A stretch of DNA of 40,623 bases, from contig CAIZMK010000196.1 of the NCBI GenBank assembly GCA_903934035.1, forward strand, positions 1 through 40,623. Reading direction: 5' to 3'. Of this stretch, positions 9,666 to 18,808 are shown piece by piece. Position 1 is the first letter of the stretch. Every line of letters starts with the position of its first letter. The notes below the pieces were generated by a model. That model saw nothing but the letters and a program-made list of their open reading frames with translations, was not told where the DNA came from and did not search any database. The position numbers and the translations under genes are program-made. Origin of the DNA: an uncultured Methylococcaceae bacterium. Its GTDB lineage: Bacteria; Pseudomonadota; Gammaproteobacteria; Methylococcales; Methylomonadaceae.

Positions 9666-10745
9666 ATGAAAGAATTACTGGTAGCATTGGGTGAGCGTAG
9701 TTACCCTATTTATATTGGCTCTGGCCTATTAAACCAAGCTGAACTATACAAGCAGCACATTAAATCAAGCCAAGTCATCGTAATCACCAACACCACGATT
9801 GCGCCGCTCTATTTAGATCAGGTTTTAAACAATCTGCACGATTTTAAGGTTGAAAGCCTCATATTACCTGATGGCGAGCAGTTCAAAACCTTAGACTATG
9901 TCACGCAAATATTTGATAAATTACTCAGCTGTAAATTTAGCCGCAATTCGACATTGATTGCTTTAGGCGGTGGCGTCATTGGAGATATGGGTGGTTTTTC
10001 TGCGGCCTGTTATCAGCGCGGCATTGCTTTTTTACAAATACCCACGACCCTTTTATCTCAAGTTGATTCTTCTGTAGGTGGTAAAACCGGCGTCAATCAT
10101 CCTTTGGGTAAAAACATGATTGGTGCTTTTTATCAGCCGCAATGTGTTATCGCAGATGCTGATGTGCTTAATACTTTAGATGATCGACAACTTTCTGCAG
10201 GTTTAGCCGAAGTTATAAAATATGGCCTCATTAGAGACCTAGCATTTTTTGAATGGCTAGAAGAAAATATTGAACTTTTATTAGCCAGGGATAAAGAGGC
10301 TCTGGCTTTTGCCATAGAAAGATCCTGTCTTAATAAAGCCGAAATTGTCGCTGAAGATGAAACTGAAACCGGCATTAGAGCAACACTTAACTTAGGCCAT
10401 ACCTTTGGTCACGCTATAGAAACAGGTTCAGGTTATGGCACTTACCTGCATGGTGAAGCAGTAGCCATAGGTACTTGCCAAGCGGCCGATCTTTCCAGAA
10501 GAAAAGGCTGGCTAACGGATGCCGATGTAGAACGAATCATCACTTTATTCAAAAAAGCGAATTTACCTGTCAACCCTCCTGAACAACTGGACAGTGATCA
10601 TTTTATAGAATTAATGGCCGTAGACAAAAAAAATATTGATGGCAAAATTCGGCTCATTTTATTAACACAAATTGGGGTTGCCACCTTACCTATCGGCATT
10701 GATTCTTTATTATTAGAGCAAACGCTTAAGTCCTATGGTAGGTAA
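9666..10745 (+). CDS. aroB: 3-dehydroquinate synthase
   Basis: [69 protein letters not shown] at 9666. Confidence 0.95.
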   Translation: MKELLVALGERSYPIYIGSGLLNQAELYKQHIKSSQVIVITNTTIAPLYLDQVLNNLHDFKVESLILPDGEQFKTLDYVTQIFDKLLSCKFSRNSTLIALGGGVIGDMGGFSAACYQRGIAFLQIPTTLLSQVDSSVGGKTGVNHPLGKNMIGAFYQPQCVIADADVLNTLDDRQLSAGLAEVIKYGLIRDLAFFEWLEENIELLLARDKEALAFAIERSCLNKAEIVAEDETETGIRATLNLGHTFGHAIETGSGYGTYLHGEAVAIGTCQAADLSRRKGWLTDADVERIITLFKKANLPVNPPEQLDSDHFIELMAVDKKNIDGKIRLILLTQIGVATLPIGIDSLLLEQTLKSYGR

Positions 10746-11604
10746 TGCCTATCATATAAATCGGTTAGCTATAAGTGATAAAAGCAATACTTCTACTACA
10801 CTGATCAATGAAGACCGAACTAAAACACTCGAATTATTGAGGCATTTGCTAAGCCATAGCAGTCAGCCATTGGTCATTTGTGGTCAGGATGGAATTGGAA
10901 AATCGACCCTGTTAAAGACTTTACAAGAGCAAACCATGGCTAAATGGAGTTATTGCATGATAGCGAATCCAGCTGATTTAAGCTTCGAAAAGCTGCAACA
11001 GGCTATTATTCAAGAGATAAACCCTAACATTAAAAACAAGCATAGCCAAAGTTTTTCAGCGGTATTTCAGCAACTTGATCGTCAACATAAAAAACTTATT
11101 TTAATGATTGATGACGCTGGACTTCTAATACCCGGTCTAATCAATGAAATTCTAGTGCTTGCTAAGCAATACTCTCTATTACGAGTTATTTTTGTTTTAA
11201 ATCATCATGAACTAGACTTAAAAAGCACTTCAGACACAGCGATTAATGAAGCAAGCTTAATTGAAATGCCGGCCTTATCTGAAGCCCAATGCACTGAATT
11301 TTTATATCAAATTGCCGCTGATCCACAAACAACCATTACTGCTAATGATATTAACGATGAGTTGATATCGATAGTTTATCAAGACACACAAGGCATTCCA
11401 GGACAGATTTTAGCCAAATTTCCAAGGATTGATAGTGACTTAAACTATACTAAATCACTAAAAACCCTGGTGCTTTCTGTTTTAATATTGATTATTCTAG
11501 CGCTATGCACGCAATGGTTTAGCAATTCTGACTACAATATTAAGCGCATCGCTTTCACAAAAGATATTAACACAACACCCACTAACCCGAACTTACCTGA
11601 ATAA
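10735..11604 (+). CDS. DamX-like AAA ATPase / inner-membrane protein
   Basis: Walker A-like GQDGIGKST, Walker B-like LILMIDDAG, one C-terminal TM ([13 protein letters not shown]), overlap with the aroB 3' end. The aroB-damX neighbourhood supports the call; no SPOR domain is visible. Confidence 0.7.
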   Translation: MVGNAYHINRLAISDKSNTSTTLINEDRTKTLELLRHLLSHSSQPLVICGQDGIGKSTLLKTLQEQTMAKWSYCMIANPADLSFEKLQQAIIQEINPNIKNKHSQSFSAVFQQLDRQHKKLILMIDDAGLLIPGLINEILVLAKQYSLLRVIFVLNHHELDLKSTSDTAINEASLIEMPALSEAQCTEFLYQIAADPQTTITANDINDELISIVYQDTQGIPGQILAKFPRIDSDLNYTKSLKTLVLSVLILIILALCTQWFSNSDYNIKRIAFTKDINTTPTNPNLPE

Positions 11605-11678
11605 GCGCTACCCAAAACATTGCTGTGCATGATAGCCATATTGTGCATGGATCGACTCACAACTTTATAAGACTAGCC

Positions 11679-12743
11679 ATGACCGCATTAAAAAACGACA
11701 TCTTTATCAAAGCGCTATTAAAACAAGCTGTTGATCGCACCCCTGTCTGGATGATGCGTCAAGCTGGACGCTATTTACCTGAATACCGACAAGTCAGAGA
11801 GCAAGCAGGTAGCTTCTTAAATTTGTGCACCAATCCAGAACTCGCTTGCGAAGTGACCTTGCAACCTTTACGTCGTTTTGATTTTGATGCCGCCATTTTA
11901 TTTTCAGATATATTAACGATACCTGATGCGATGGGTTTAGGTCTTTATTTTACCGAAGGTGAAGGCCCAAAATTTAAGTACCCTATCATTACTGCGGCGG
12001 ATATAAAAAAACTACCTATTCCTGATCCTAACATTGATTTACGTTATGTCATGGATGCTGTTAGCTTAATCAGAAAAAATCTGCAAGGTAGTGTGCCTTT
12101 AATTGGCTTTTCAGGTATCCCTTGGACCTTAGCCACTTATATGGTTGAAGGGGGCAGTAGCAAAAGCTTTCAACGAGTGAAAGGCCTGATGTTTGAGCAA
12201 CCTAAATTAATGCATGAAATGCTCGATAAAATAGCCTTATCTGTCGCCAGTTATTTAAATGCACAAATTGAAGCGGGCGCTCAAGCGGTCATGTTATTTG
12301 ATACTTGGGGCGGCACATTAAGCTCTGAAGATTACATCGAATTTTCATTATATTACGCCAAACAAGTTCGCTCTTTGCTTAAAACTGATGTGGATGGTCA
12401 ACAAATTCCGACCATTCTATTTACCAAAGGCGGTGGGCTATGGCTAGAGACTATGGCAGATAGCGGTTATGATGCTTTAGGTTTAGATTGGCAAACTGAT
12501 ATACAAATAGCGAGAGCCAGAGTCGGTGATAAAGTCGCCTTGCAAGGCAATCTGGATCCAGTCTCTCTGTATGCACAACCCGAAATTATCGTCGACAAAG
12601 TTAAAACTATTTTACAAAAATACGGTCATGGTTCAGGCCATGTATTCAACCTAGGACATGGTATTTTACCGGACATTAATCCAGAACATGTTAAAGCAAT
12701 GGTTGATGCCGTTCATGAATTTAGCCCACACTATCACCGCTAA
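11679..12743 (+). CDS. hemE: Uroporphyrinogen decarboxylase
   Basis: [57 protein letters not shown]. The ORF opens at 11625 but the conserved N-terminus starts at MTALKND (11679). Confidence 0.95.
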   Translation: MTALKNDIFIKALLKQAVDRTPVWMMRQAGRYLPEYRQVREQAGSFLNLCTNPELACEVTLQPLRRFDFDAAILFSDILTIPDAMGLGLYFTEGEGPKFKYPIITAADIKKLPIPDPNIDLRYVMDAVSLIRKNLQGSVPLIGFSGIPWTLATYMVEGGSSKSFQRVKGLMFEQPKLMHEMLDKIALSVASYLNAQIEAGAQAVMLFDTWGGTLSSEDYIEFSLYYAKQVRSLLKTDVDGQQIPTILFTKGGGLWLETMADSGYDALGLDWQTDIQIARARVGDKVALQGNLDPVSLYAQPEIIVDKVKTILQKYGHGSGHVFNLGHGILPDINPEHVKAMVDAVHEFSPHYHR

Positions 12744-12756
12744 GCCTTAAGGAGTC

Positions 12757-13212
12757 ATGATGAACTTTTTAAAAGCACTAATCCTCACCGCACTATTTAT
12801 TAGCAACGCAAACGCAGAAACTCAAAAACCAGTAGACATTACGGTTTATAGAAGTGCTAGTTGTGGCTGTTGTGGTAAATGGCTAGAGCATTTAAAAGCT
12901 AATAACTTTAATGTGACCGATAAAGTCATGGAGGATGTGCTGCCTATTAAACAAAGTCATAGCATTCCCGAAAACTTAGCATCTTGCCATACGGCAATAG
13001 TCGACGGTTACGTCATAGAAGGACATGTACCCGCTAGCGACATTATGAAACTACTAAAATCAAAAGCCAAAGTCCTCGGCCTAGCGGTTCCTGGCATGGT
13101 AAAAGGATCACCCGGCATGGAAATGGGCGAACATAAAGATGCTTACGAGGTTGTGAGTTTTGAGAAAGATCAGAAAACTGCTGTTTTTAGTAGTTATGAG
13201 GCGTCTAAATAA
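12757..13212 (+). CDS. DUF411 family periplasmic metal-binding-like protein
   Basis: Signal peptide, VDITVYRSASCGCCGKWLEHLKANNF, YVIEGHVPASDI, LAVPGMVKGSPGMEMG; matches the DUF411 pattern. Confidence 0.85.
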   Translation: MMNFLKALILTALFISNANAETQKPVDITVYRSASCGCCGKWLEHLKANNFNVTDKVMEDVLPIKQSHSIPENLASCHTAIVDGYVIEGHVPASDIMKLLKSKAKVLGLAVPGMVKGSPGMEMGEHKDAYEVVSFEKDQKTAVFSSYEASK

Positions 13213-13257
13213 ATAATAACGACTTATGCTTGCACGATAATTTTATTATGTTGAGCC

Positions 13258-13531
13258 GTAGGGGCGTATTGCATACGCCTAACATCGAAAACTCAGTGTT
13301 ATAGACCTTCTTTTATAAGGGCGTATGCAATACGCCCCTACGATTATCACCACAAAGTTATCACACGTGGAACGGGATTACAAACCCAGACCGGCATAGT
13401 TGCATACACCTAACATCAAAAGCTCAGTGTTATAGAGCTTCTTTTATAAGGGCGTATGCAATACACCCCTACGATTACCACCACAAAGTTATCACACGTG
13501 GAACGGGATTTGAAACCCCGTCCGGCATAGT
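13258..13531. repeat. 131-bp tandem duplication of an inverted-repeat intergenic element
   Basis: Unit ttgcatacRcctaacatcRaaaRctcagtgttatagaSctt...ccggcatag begins at 13269 and again at 13400. Internal arms gtaggggcgtattgcatacgcc / ggcgtatgcaatacgcccctac. Confidence 0.9.
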
Positions 13532-13572
13532 TAAAACTAATTTCTCTTTATTGGCTAGCTCTTCATTATATA

Positions 13573-13604
13573 AAGCGCCATTTTCTTCTGTGATAATGGC
13601 GCTT
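13573..13604. terminator. Strong hairpin, probable transcription terminator
   Basis: aagcgccatt ttcttctgtgat aatggcgctt; 10-bp stem followed by aatttt. Confidence 0.6.
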
Positions 13605-13607
13605 AAT

Positions 13608-13923
13608 TTTGAATAGTATGATTTCAATATGAATCAAGGCTTTTTAGTTAAGTAAATTTTCTTTTTTGTTATTGAATTTTGGCTTTTAGTTAATGAATTT
13701 TATTTTTTCAATTTAAAAAACGCGTTTCTGTTATTAAACTTCTGCGATTCATAATTGAATGTTAGCTTTTATAAAATAAACTTTGCTTAATCAAGATTGA
13801 ATTTTGACTTTTATAAAACCTAAACCAACTTATCAACAATAAAAAACAAAAGTTATTAACGAATCAGTGTTTTTATAAAATAAAAAACTACTTTTAGTGT
13901 TTGAACTTAAGGTTTTTAATAAG
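13608..13923. repeat. Degenerate array with ~21-bp period (consensus approx. wTTGAATTTTGgCTTTTAtaaa)
   Basis: GAAY cores at 13611, 13631, 13674, 13695, 13757, 13799, 13861 and 13903; spacings 20, 43, 21, 62, 42, 62, 42, all near multiples of 21. Confidence 0.65.
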
Positions 13924-14202
13924 CATTTAGGATATTCCCTTTACTAATTAGCTTAATTTGTTAACAAAATGGCAATATATGAAAATATTGATCTAAAATG
14001 CTTAATTTAACACAAGCCGTTAGTTTTCAAATTTTATCTTATATAAAACCAATCTATAGATTAACTGCTGCTATTGTGTGATCCACACATATCCTGTTTG
14101 CTATCCAAGGCTTAATACCTGATAATTTTATCTAGTCGGTGATATTCTTTCTTAAATGAGTAAACCTTCATCATTACCTCTGTTATATCTAATAAGTTAC
14201 TA

Positions 14203-15900
14203 ATGAACATAATAAATCGCTTAACAAATTTTAAAATCACTAGCTTAGTGTGTCTGCTATTACTATCGAGCTTATTATCTCACCAGACTTTGGCCACGAC
14301 GATTCAGGTCGAAACCGATCGTAATCCAGTCAATCTTAATGAATCTTTTAAAATAACCTTTACAGCCAATGCCTCACCTGATGATGACCCTGATTTTAGT
14401 TCTTTAGAACAGGATTTTTCTATACTCAATCAAAGTAGCGGCAGTAGTTCTTCTTGGATTAATGGAAAATCTACTAAAACCTTACAATGGTCGTTAACGG
14501 TCATGGCTAAGCATTCAGGAAGCCTTATTATTCCAGTTGTTAAATTTGGTCATGACGTCACTCCACCCTTATCAATTTTAGTCGCTGATGCGGCTGTCAA
14601 TAAAGCCAGCAATAACGATGAGGACCTATTTATAGAAGTTGAAGCGACATCCAAAAACATCTATATACAATCCCAAGTGCTATATACCTTGCGCTTATAT
14701 ACTCGTGTAGACCTTTCACAAGCACGTTTAGATGAGCCTGAATTAGCGGATGCCGTTATCGAACGCTTGGGCGATGACAGTCGTTTTAATACCCAAGTGA
14801 ATGGCTTAGATTATTCTGTAACTGAGCGTAAATATGCTATTTTTCCGCAAAAAAGTGGCAAATTAACTATTAAGCCTTTAGTGTTAACTGCAGAAATAAT
14901 CACTAACAGCCGCCCTAACTTTAACGGTTTTTTTAACTCTCAAACCACCAAAACCAAACGCATAGAATCCAAAGCAATCACCTTGGATGTAAAACCTGCA
15001 CCTGCAGCATTTACCGGAAAACATTGGTTATCTGCACAGCAATTGCTTTTAAAACAAGACTGGTCTGGCGATATTACTCAAATGAAGATAGGTGAGCCCT
15101 TAACGCGCACCATAACCTTATTGGCTAAAGGTGCAACGGTCAGTCAACTTCCTGAATTAAACACCACTAAAAGCAATGAGCAATTAAAAGCCTATCCTGA
15201 CCAGCCGGTATTACAAGAGCAGAAAAAAACTGATGGCGTTATAGCTTTCAGAGAAGAAAAAATAGCCCTGATGCTTTCTCAATCAGGAGATTACAAACTA
15301 CCCGCTATACAGATTCCTTGGTTTAATACTGAAAGCCAAAAAATTGAAATAGCTGAAATTCCAGAAACCACCTTAACCGCGCTTGCCGGTGCGCAGCCTG
15401 TAGTAAACACCCCCGTTATATCACCGACTAATACACAAACATTAACTACAACACTAAGCCCTAATACTCTGCCTGAAACCAATTATTGGTTATGGATTAG
15501 CGTGTTTCTAGCAACAGGATGGTTAATAACCGTTATCGTGTTCTTAAAAACACGCACAAAATCAGCATCGGTCAATATTAATATCGATGTTAAATCTGAG
15601 CTCATTGAGGAAATAAAGGCACTAAAAAAAGCTTGTGCTCAAAATGATGCAACAGCCGCTAAAAATGCCTTAATTGCTTGGGGTAATTTGAGTTTTGATC
15701 AATCAACTCTGGGTGGAATTGCAGAGTACTGCGATGCTCGTTTACGAGATGAAATTCTGCATTTGAACCATAGTTTATATGGTAAAGCGAGTAGCGAATG
15801 GCAGGGTAAAAAGTTGTTTCAAGCGTTTACAGAAAATAAAGCTAGGCAGAAAAAAAGTTTAGAAAAGGACAATAGCTTGGAGCCGTTAAACCGCTTGTAG
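14203..15900 (+). CDS. BatD-like protein (oxygen tolerance family)
   Basis: Signal peptide, ATTIQVETDRNPVNLNESFKITFTANASPDDDPDFSSLEQDFSILNQSSGSSSSWINGKSTKTLQWSLTVMAKHSG typical of BatD; C-terminal TM and helical tail. Confidence 0.9.
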   Translation: MNIINRLTNFKITSLVCLLLLSSLLSHQTLATTIQVETDRNPVNLNESFKITFTANASPDDDPDFSSLEQDFSILNQSSGSSSSWINGKSTKTLQWSLTVMAKHSGSLIIPVVKFGHDVTPPLSILVADAAVNKASNNDEDLFIEVEATSKNIYIQSQVLYTLRLYTRVDLSQARLDEPELADAVIERLGDDSRFNTQVNGLDYSVTERKYAIFPQKSGKLTIKPLVLTAEIITNSRPNFNGFFNSQTTKTKRIESKAITLDVKPAPAAFTGKHWLSAQQLLLKQDWSGDITQMKIGEPLTRTITLLAKGATVSQLPELNTTKSNEQLKAYPDQPVLQEQKKTDGVIAFREEKIALMLSQSGDYKLPAIQIPWFNTESQKIEIAEIPETTLTALAGAQPVVNTPVISPTNTQTLTTTLSPNTLPETNYWLWISVFLATGWLITVIVFLKTRTKSASVNINIDVKSELIEEIKALKKACAQNDATAAKNALIAWGNLSFDQSTLGGIAEYCDARLRDEILHLNHSLYGKASSEWQGKKLFQAFTENKARQKKSLEKDNSLEPLNRL

Positions 15901-15911
15901 GACGTATTCAA

Positions 15912-16134
15912 GTAGGTCGGGTTAGCGATAGAGACTGTGAAAGTATTCTTTTTATTTCCCCCTCTTTAGCAAAGAGGGGCTAGGGGAGATTTGGTCTATA
16001 AAAATAATCATTAAATATTAGTAGCCTATAACACAAAAAATCCCCCTCAGTCCCCCTTTTACAAAGGGGGAAGCTAAAATCACAATACTTTCACAGTCAT
16101 TTTGTCGGGTTACGCTATCGCTAACCCGACCTAT
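15912..16134. repeat. Nested multi-shell inverted-repeat element
   Basis: Outer gtaggtcgggttagcgata / tatcgctaacccgacctata; middle gactgtgaaagtatt / aatactttcacagtc; inner ccccctctttagcaaagagggg and tccccctcagtccccctttt. Confidence 0.85.
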
Positions 16135-16153
16135 ATAAAAGCCTAGTTTTGTA

Positions 16154-17014
16154 TTACCAAGTTCTAATATCACCGGTATCTAAGTGTACAAAATTATTAT
16201 AAGGATAATAACCGACTCCACCTTGCGCCATACTGAGTGCGGCATCTTTAATGGTTCTAGCTGGCACGCCGTCAATACGAATATCGATAGCACGACCTTG
16301 GATATGAAAACTATGCTCGGCAACACCTGGGGTATTTCTGCGTAATTGAGCATTTGTAACCGGCGACCGATATCCACAAACAATACTGATAGGCTTAGTA
16401 ACGCCTAGTATTTCATTTAAATCAAATAATTGATCCAGTAAAGCGGTATCAATCGGATGCACATCATCATTATGGTAATAACGCATTAAATAATTTATTT
16501 CTTCCAGTGCCCCATGTACATAGCGACCTTGTTCAAAATAAGTTAATTTTAATTTATCCCCGGTATGCTCATGCTCTAAAAATAGTGTTTTATGAGAAGG
16601 CGTATAATAATTTCCTGATGATAATGAAGCGTGTCGACTAATAATCTCAGGATCTATAGGTCGTGAATGAATGTGGCCATGAGAAGCATGGGGAGCATGC
16701 GAGGCATGTGAAATATGACCGTGGCCAGCTTTATGGCCCGCTTTGATGTTATGTGAAACTTGTTGTATATGAGATGAGCCATGACCAGCAGGACTGTGGC
16801 TAGTTTTAATATTATGATTAACCTGTTGTTGCGTATGTGGATGTGCTTGACCACGCTTCCCAGGATATATGACATTTCGCACCGCTGCCGAAGCAACACC
16901 AGAACCACCCATTGTTAATAATGAGCCATAAGCTATTTGTTTAAGAAACTTACGTCTTGATGCAATTGAGCTATCTTCGTTATCCATTTCTTTTTTAAAT
17001 AGTTTTTCGTTCAT
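16154..17014 (-). CDS. Tat-exported YcbK/DUF882 (peptidase M15-like) protein with His-rich linker
   Basis: Twin-arginine SRRKFLKQ signal, VCGYRSPVTNAQLRRNTPGVAEHSFHIQGRAIDIRIDG and GVGYYPYNNFVHLDTG catalytic-domain motifs. Confidence 0.9.
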   Translation of the reverse strand: MNEKLFKKEMDNEDSSIASRRKFLKQIAYGSLLTMGGSGVASAAVRNVIYPGKRGQAHPHTQQQVNHNIKTSHSPAGHGSSHIQQVSHNIKAGHKAGHGHISHASHAPHASHGHIHSRPIDPEIISRHASLSSGNYYTPSHKTLFLEHEHTGDKLKLTYFEQGRYVHGALEEINYLMRYYHNDDVHPIDTALLDQLFDLNEILGVTKPISIVCGYRSPVTNAQLRRNTPGVAEHSFHIQGRAIDIRIDGVPARTIKDAALSMAQGGVGYYPYNNFVHLDTGDIRTW

Positions 17015-17210
17015 ACTGTAAATCTCTAAACCTTGATGATGCTATTTTCCCTATAAAGCCTTAAAGTTATCTTAAATGCTCAAATTTTATATTTGTCTAT
17101 TAGTAAAAATACCTAATGGCGATTAGAATTTCTCTTGGACTTATTTAATCTGTTGATATACTTACAAACACGACTAGATAATCAATACACGGCTAAAGGA
17201 TGATTTAACC

Positions 17211-18503
17211 ATGACCGAGAAAATCGCAAAGCCATCAACCTATCTCACAGAAGTAAAAGCGCTATCTGATAGAATCGTTAAGGCGCAACAACCTATCAGA
17301 ATCCTAGATACCATCAAATGGGATGACCGTATCAAACAGGAGTTTTTTAATAGTAAATGCAAAAAAATACCCACTGTTACTGCTGAGTATTATCAAAAAC
17401 GCTCTTTAGGCTTTGATCCTAAAGAAAAAAATCATGAATTTCATCAAATTGAACGTGATCTAGTCCGAAAATTGGGACAACTTAATCCACTCAGCGTGAT
17501 CATGCGCCGGATTTGCCGTGAATATCAGGATGTAGTTTATATGTTGGATGCACGCGGCACTCCGACTTTTGCCAATATTTCTCAAGATTTGTATGGCTCT
17601 GCTCAAGATGTTTTTCATGTAGGAGATCCAACGATTGCTAATCTAGGTAGCATGATGGAAGAGACCTTGTCTCAACTTCTACAATTAGATTTTTTAAGCG
17701 AAGAAGCCAAAACCATTAATGCACAAGAAGCAGTGGCCTTTCTTAATGAGAAGATTGAAGAGGCCTTTCCAGGAGAAGGTTTACGCGCCATGATTAGCGA
17801 TGGCATTGTTGCCGATGCCGCTGCCGGTACCGATTACATCAAAATACGTTCAGATGCTTTATTTAATAAACGCGATCTGCGTGTCCTTGAAGTTCACGAA
17901 ATAGGCGTACATTTAGGCACTACGCTTAATGGCCTTGCCCAACCCTATTGCACCTTTTTAGGCAAAGGACCTCCCTCTGCTACCGTTACCCAAGAAGGTT
18001 TGGCTGTATTAATGGAGATCTTATCGTTTAGTTCTACGCCCGATCGTTTGATGCGCCTTATTAATCGAGTGCGTGCTATTACGCTAGCCGAAGAAGGTGC
18101 CAACTTTATGGATATCTTTACTTTTTTTAGAGACAAAGGTCTTGATCAAGAAGAAAGCTTTACGCTGAGTAGTCGAGTATTTCGAGGCAGTACACCCGAC
18201 GGCATGCCCTTCACTAAAGACTTAACGTATATCAAAGGTTTTGTACTGACTTATAACTTTATGCGTTTAGCGGTCAGTAAAGGTAAGCCCGATCGAATTC
18301 CTTTGTTATTCTGTGGCAAAACCATGATAGAAGATATGAAGGTTCTCGTTGATTTAGTTGATGAAGGCACGGTGATAGCGCCACGCTTTCTACCTGCTCA
18401 ATTTCAAGATTTGATGGGGCTTTCAGCTTGGTTGAGTTTTAGTCGCTTTATGACCTCGTTAAACTTTAGGCAACTGGAACAAGATTACGCGAATATTTTA
18501 TAG
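17211..18503 (+). CDS. DUF1704 family, flavohemoglobin expression-modulating QEGLA motif protein; putative metallopeptidase
   Basis: HEIGVH (17895-17912) followed by TQEGLAVLMEIL (QEGLA); the family name derives from this motif. Confidence 0.85.
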   Translation: MTEKIAKPSTYLTEVKALSDRIVKAQQPIRILDTIKWDDRIKQEFFNSKCKKIPTVTAEYYQKRSLGFDPKEKNHEFHQIERDLVRKLGQLNPLSVIMRRICREYQDVVYMLDARGTPTFANISQDLYGSAQDVFHVGDPTIANLGSMMEETLSQLLQLDFLSEEAKTINAQEAVAFLNEKIEEAFPGEGLRAMISDGIVADAAAGTDYIKIRSDALFNKRDLRVLEVHEIGVHLGTTLNGLAQPYCTFLGKGPPSATVTQEGLAVLMEILSFSSTPDRLMRLINRVRAITLAEEGANFMDIFTFFRDKGLDQEESFTLSSRVFRGSTPDGMPFTKDLTYIKGFVLTYNFMRLAVSKGKPDRIPLLFCGKTMIEDMKVLVDLVDEGTVIAPRFLPAQFQDLMGLSAWLSFSRFMTSLNFRQLEQDYANIL

Positions 18504-18610
18504 TATTTGAAGGCATGCTTTAAACTCGTGTGCCGCGACTAGCACCGCTCGCTGGTTAGGGTGGTATATATACTTGTAACTAAGAACATCACTGCCCACA
18601 ATTATGAATT

Positions 18611-18730
18611 TGTAGGGCAGGAATAAGGCCACCAAAACGAAGCACGTGATGGCGTTTCCGGCACGGAATTTTACCTATGCCGGAAACGCTTTTCTCGCTT
18701 GCGCTCGAAAAGCCTTATTCCGGCCTACTG
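18611..18730. repeat. Intergenic inverted repeat, family GCCGGAA...GCTTGCGCTCGAAAAGNCTTATTCCGGCCTAC
   Basis: gcaggaataaggcc ... gcgtttccggca/tgccggaaacgc ... cttgcgctcgaaaagccttattccggcctac; related copy at 30610-30664. Confidence 0.8.
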
Positions 18731-18749
18731 CTGCATTTATGAACAGTGT

Positions 18750-18808
18750 CGTTACATTTTAAGCCGTAAGGACAGGTCGAGACCTGTCCTTACATTACGA
18801 TCGACATC
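18750..18808. repeat. Palindromic intergenic repeat, second copy of the GGACAGGTCGNGACCTGTCC family
   Basis: gccgtaaggacaggtcgagacctgtccttacattacgatcgacatc; compare 3340-3397. Confidence 0.8.

Noticed and set aside
11625-11678. N-terminal extension of HemE
   Set aside because: The extension [18 protein letters not shown] has no resemblance to HemE; the conserved start is MTALKNDIF at 11679.
13608-13923. Possible CRISPR-like or single continuous ORF
   Set aside because: Units are degenerate and contiguous with no spacers; frames contain stops and 1-bp slips.
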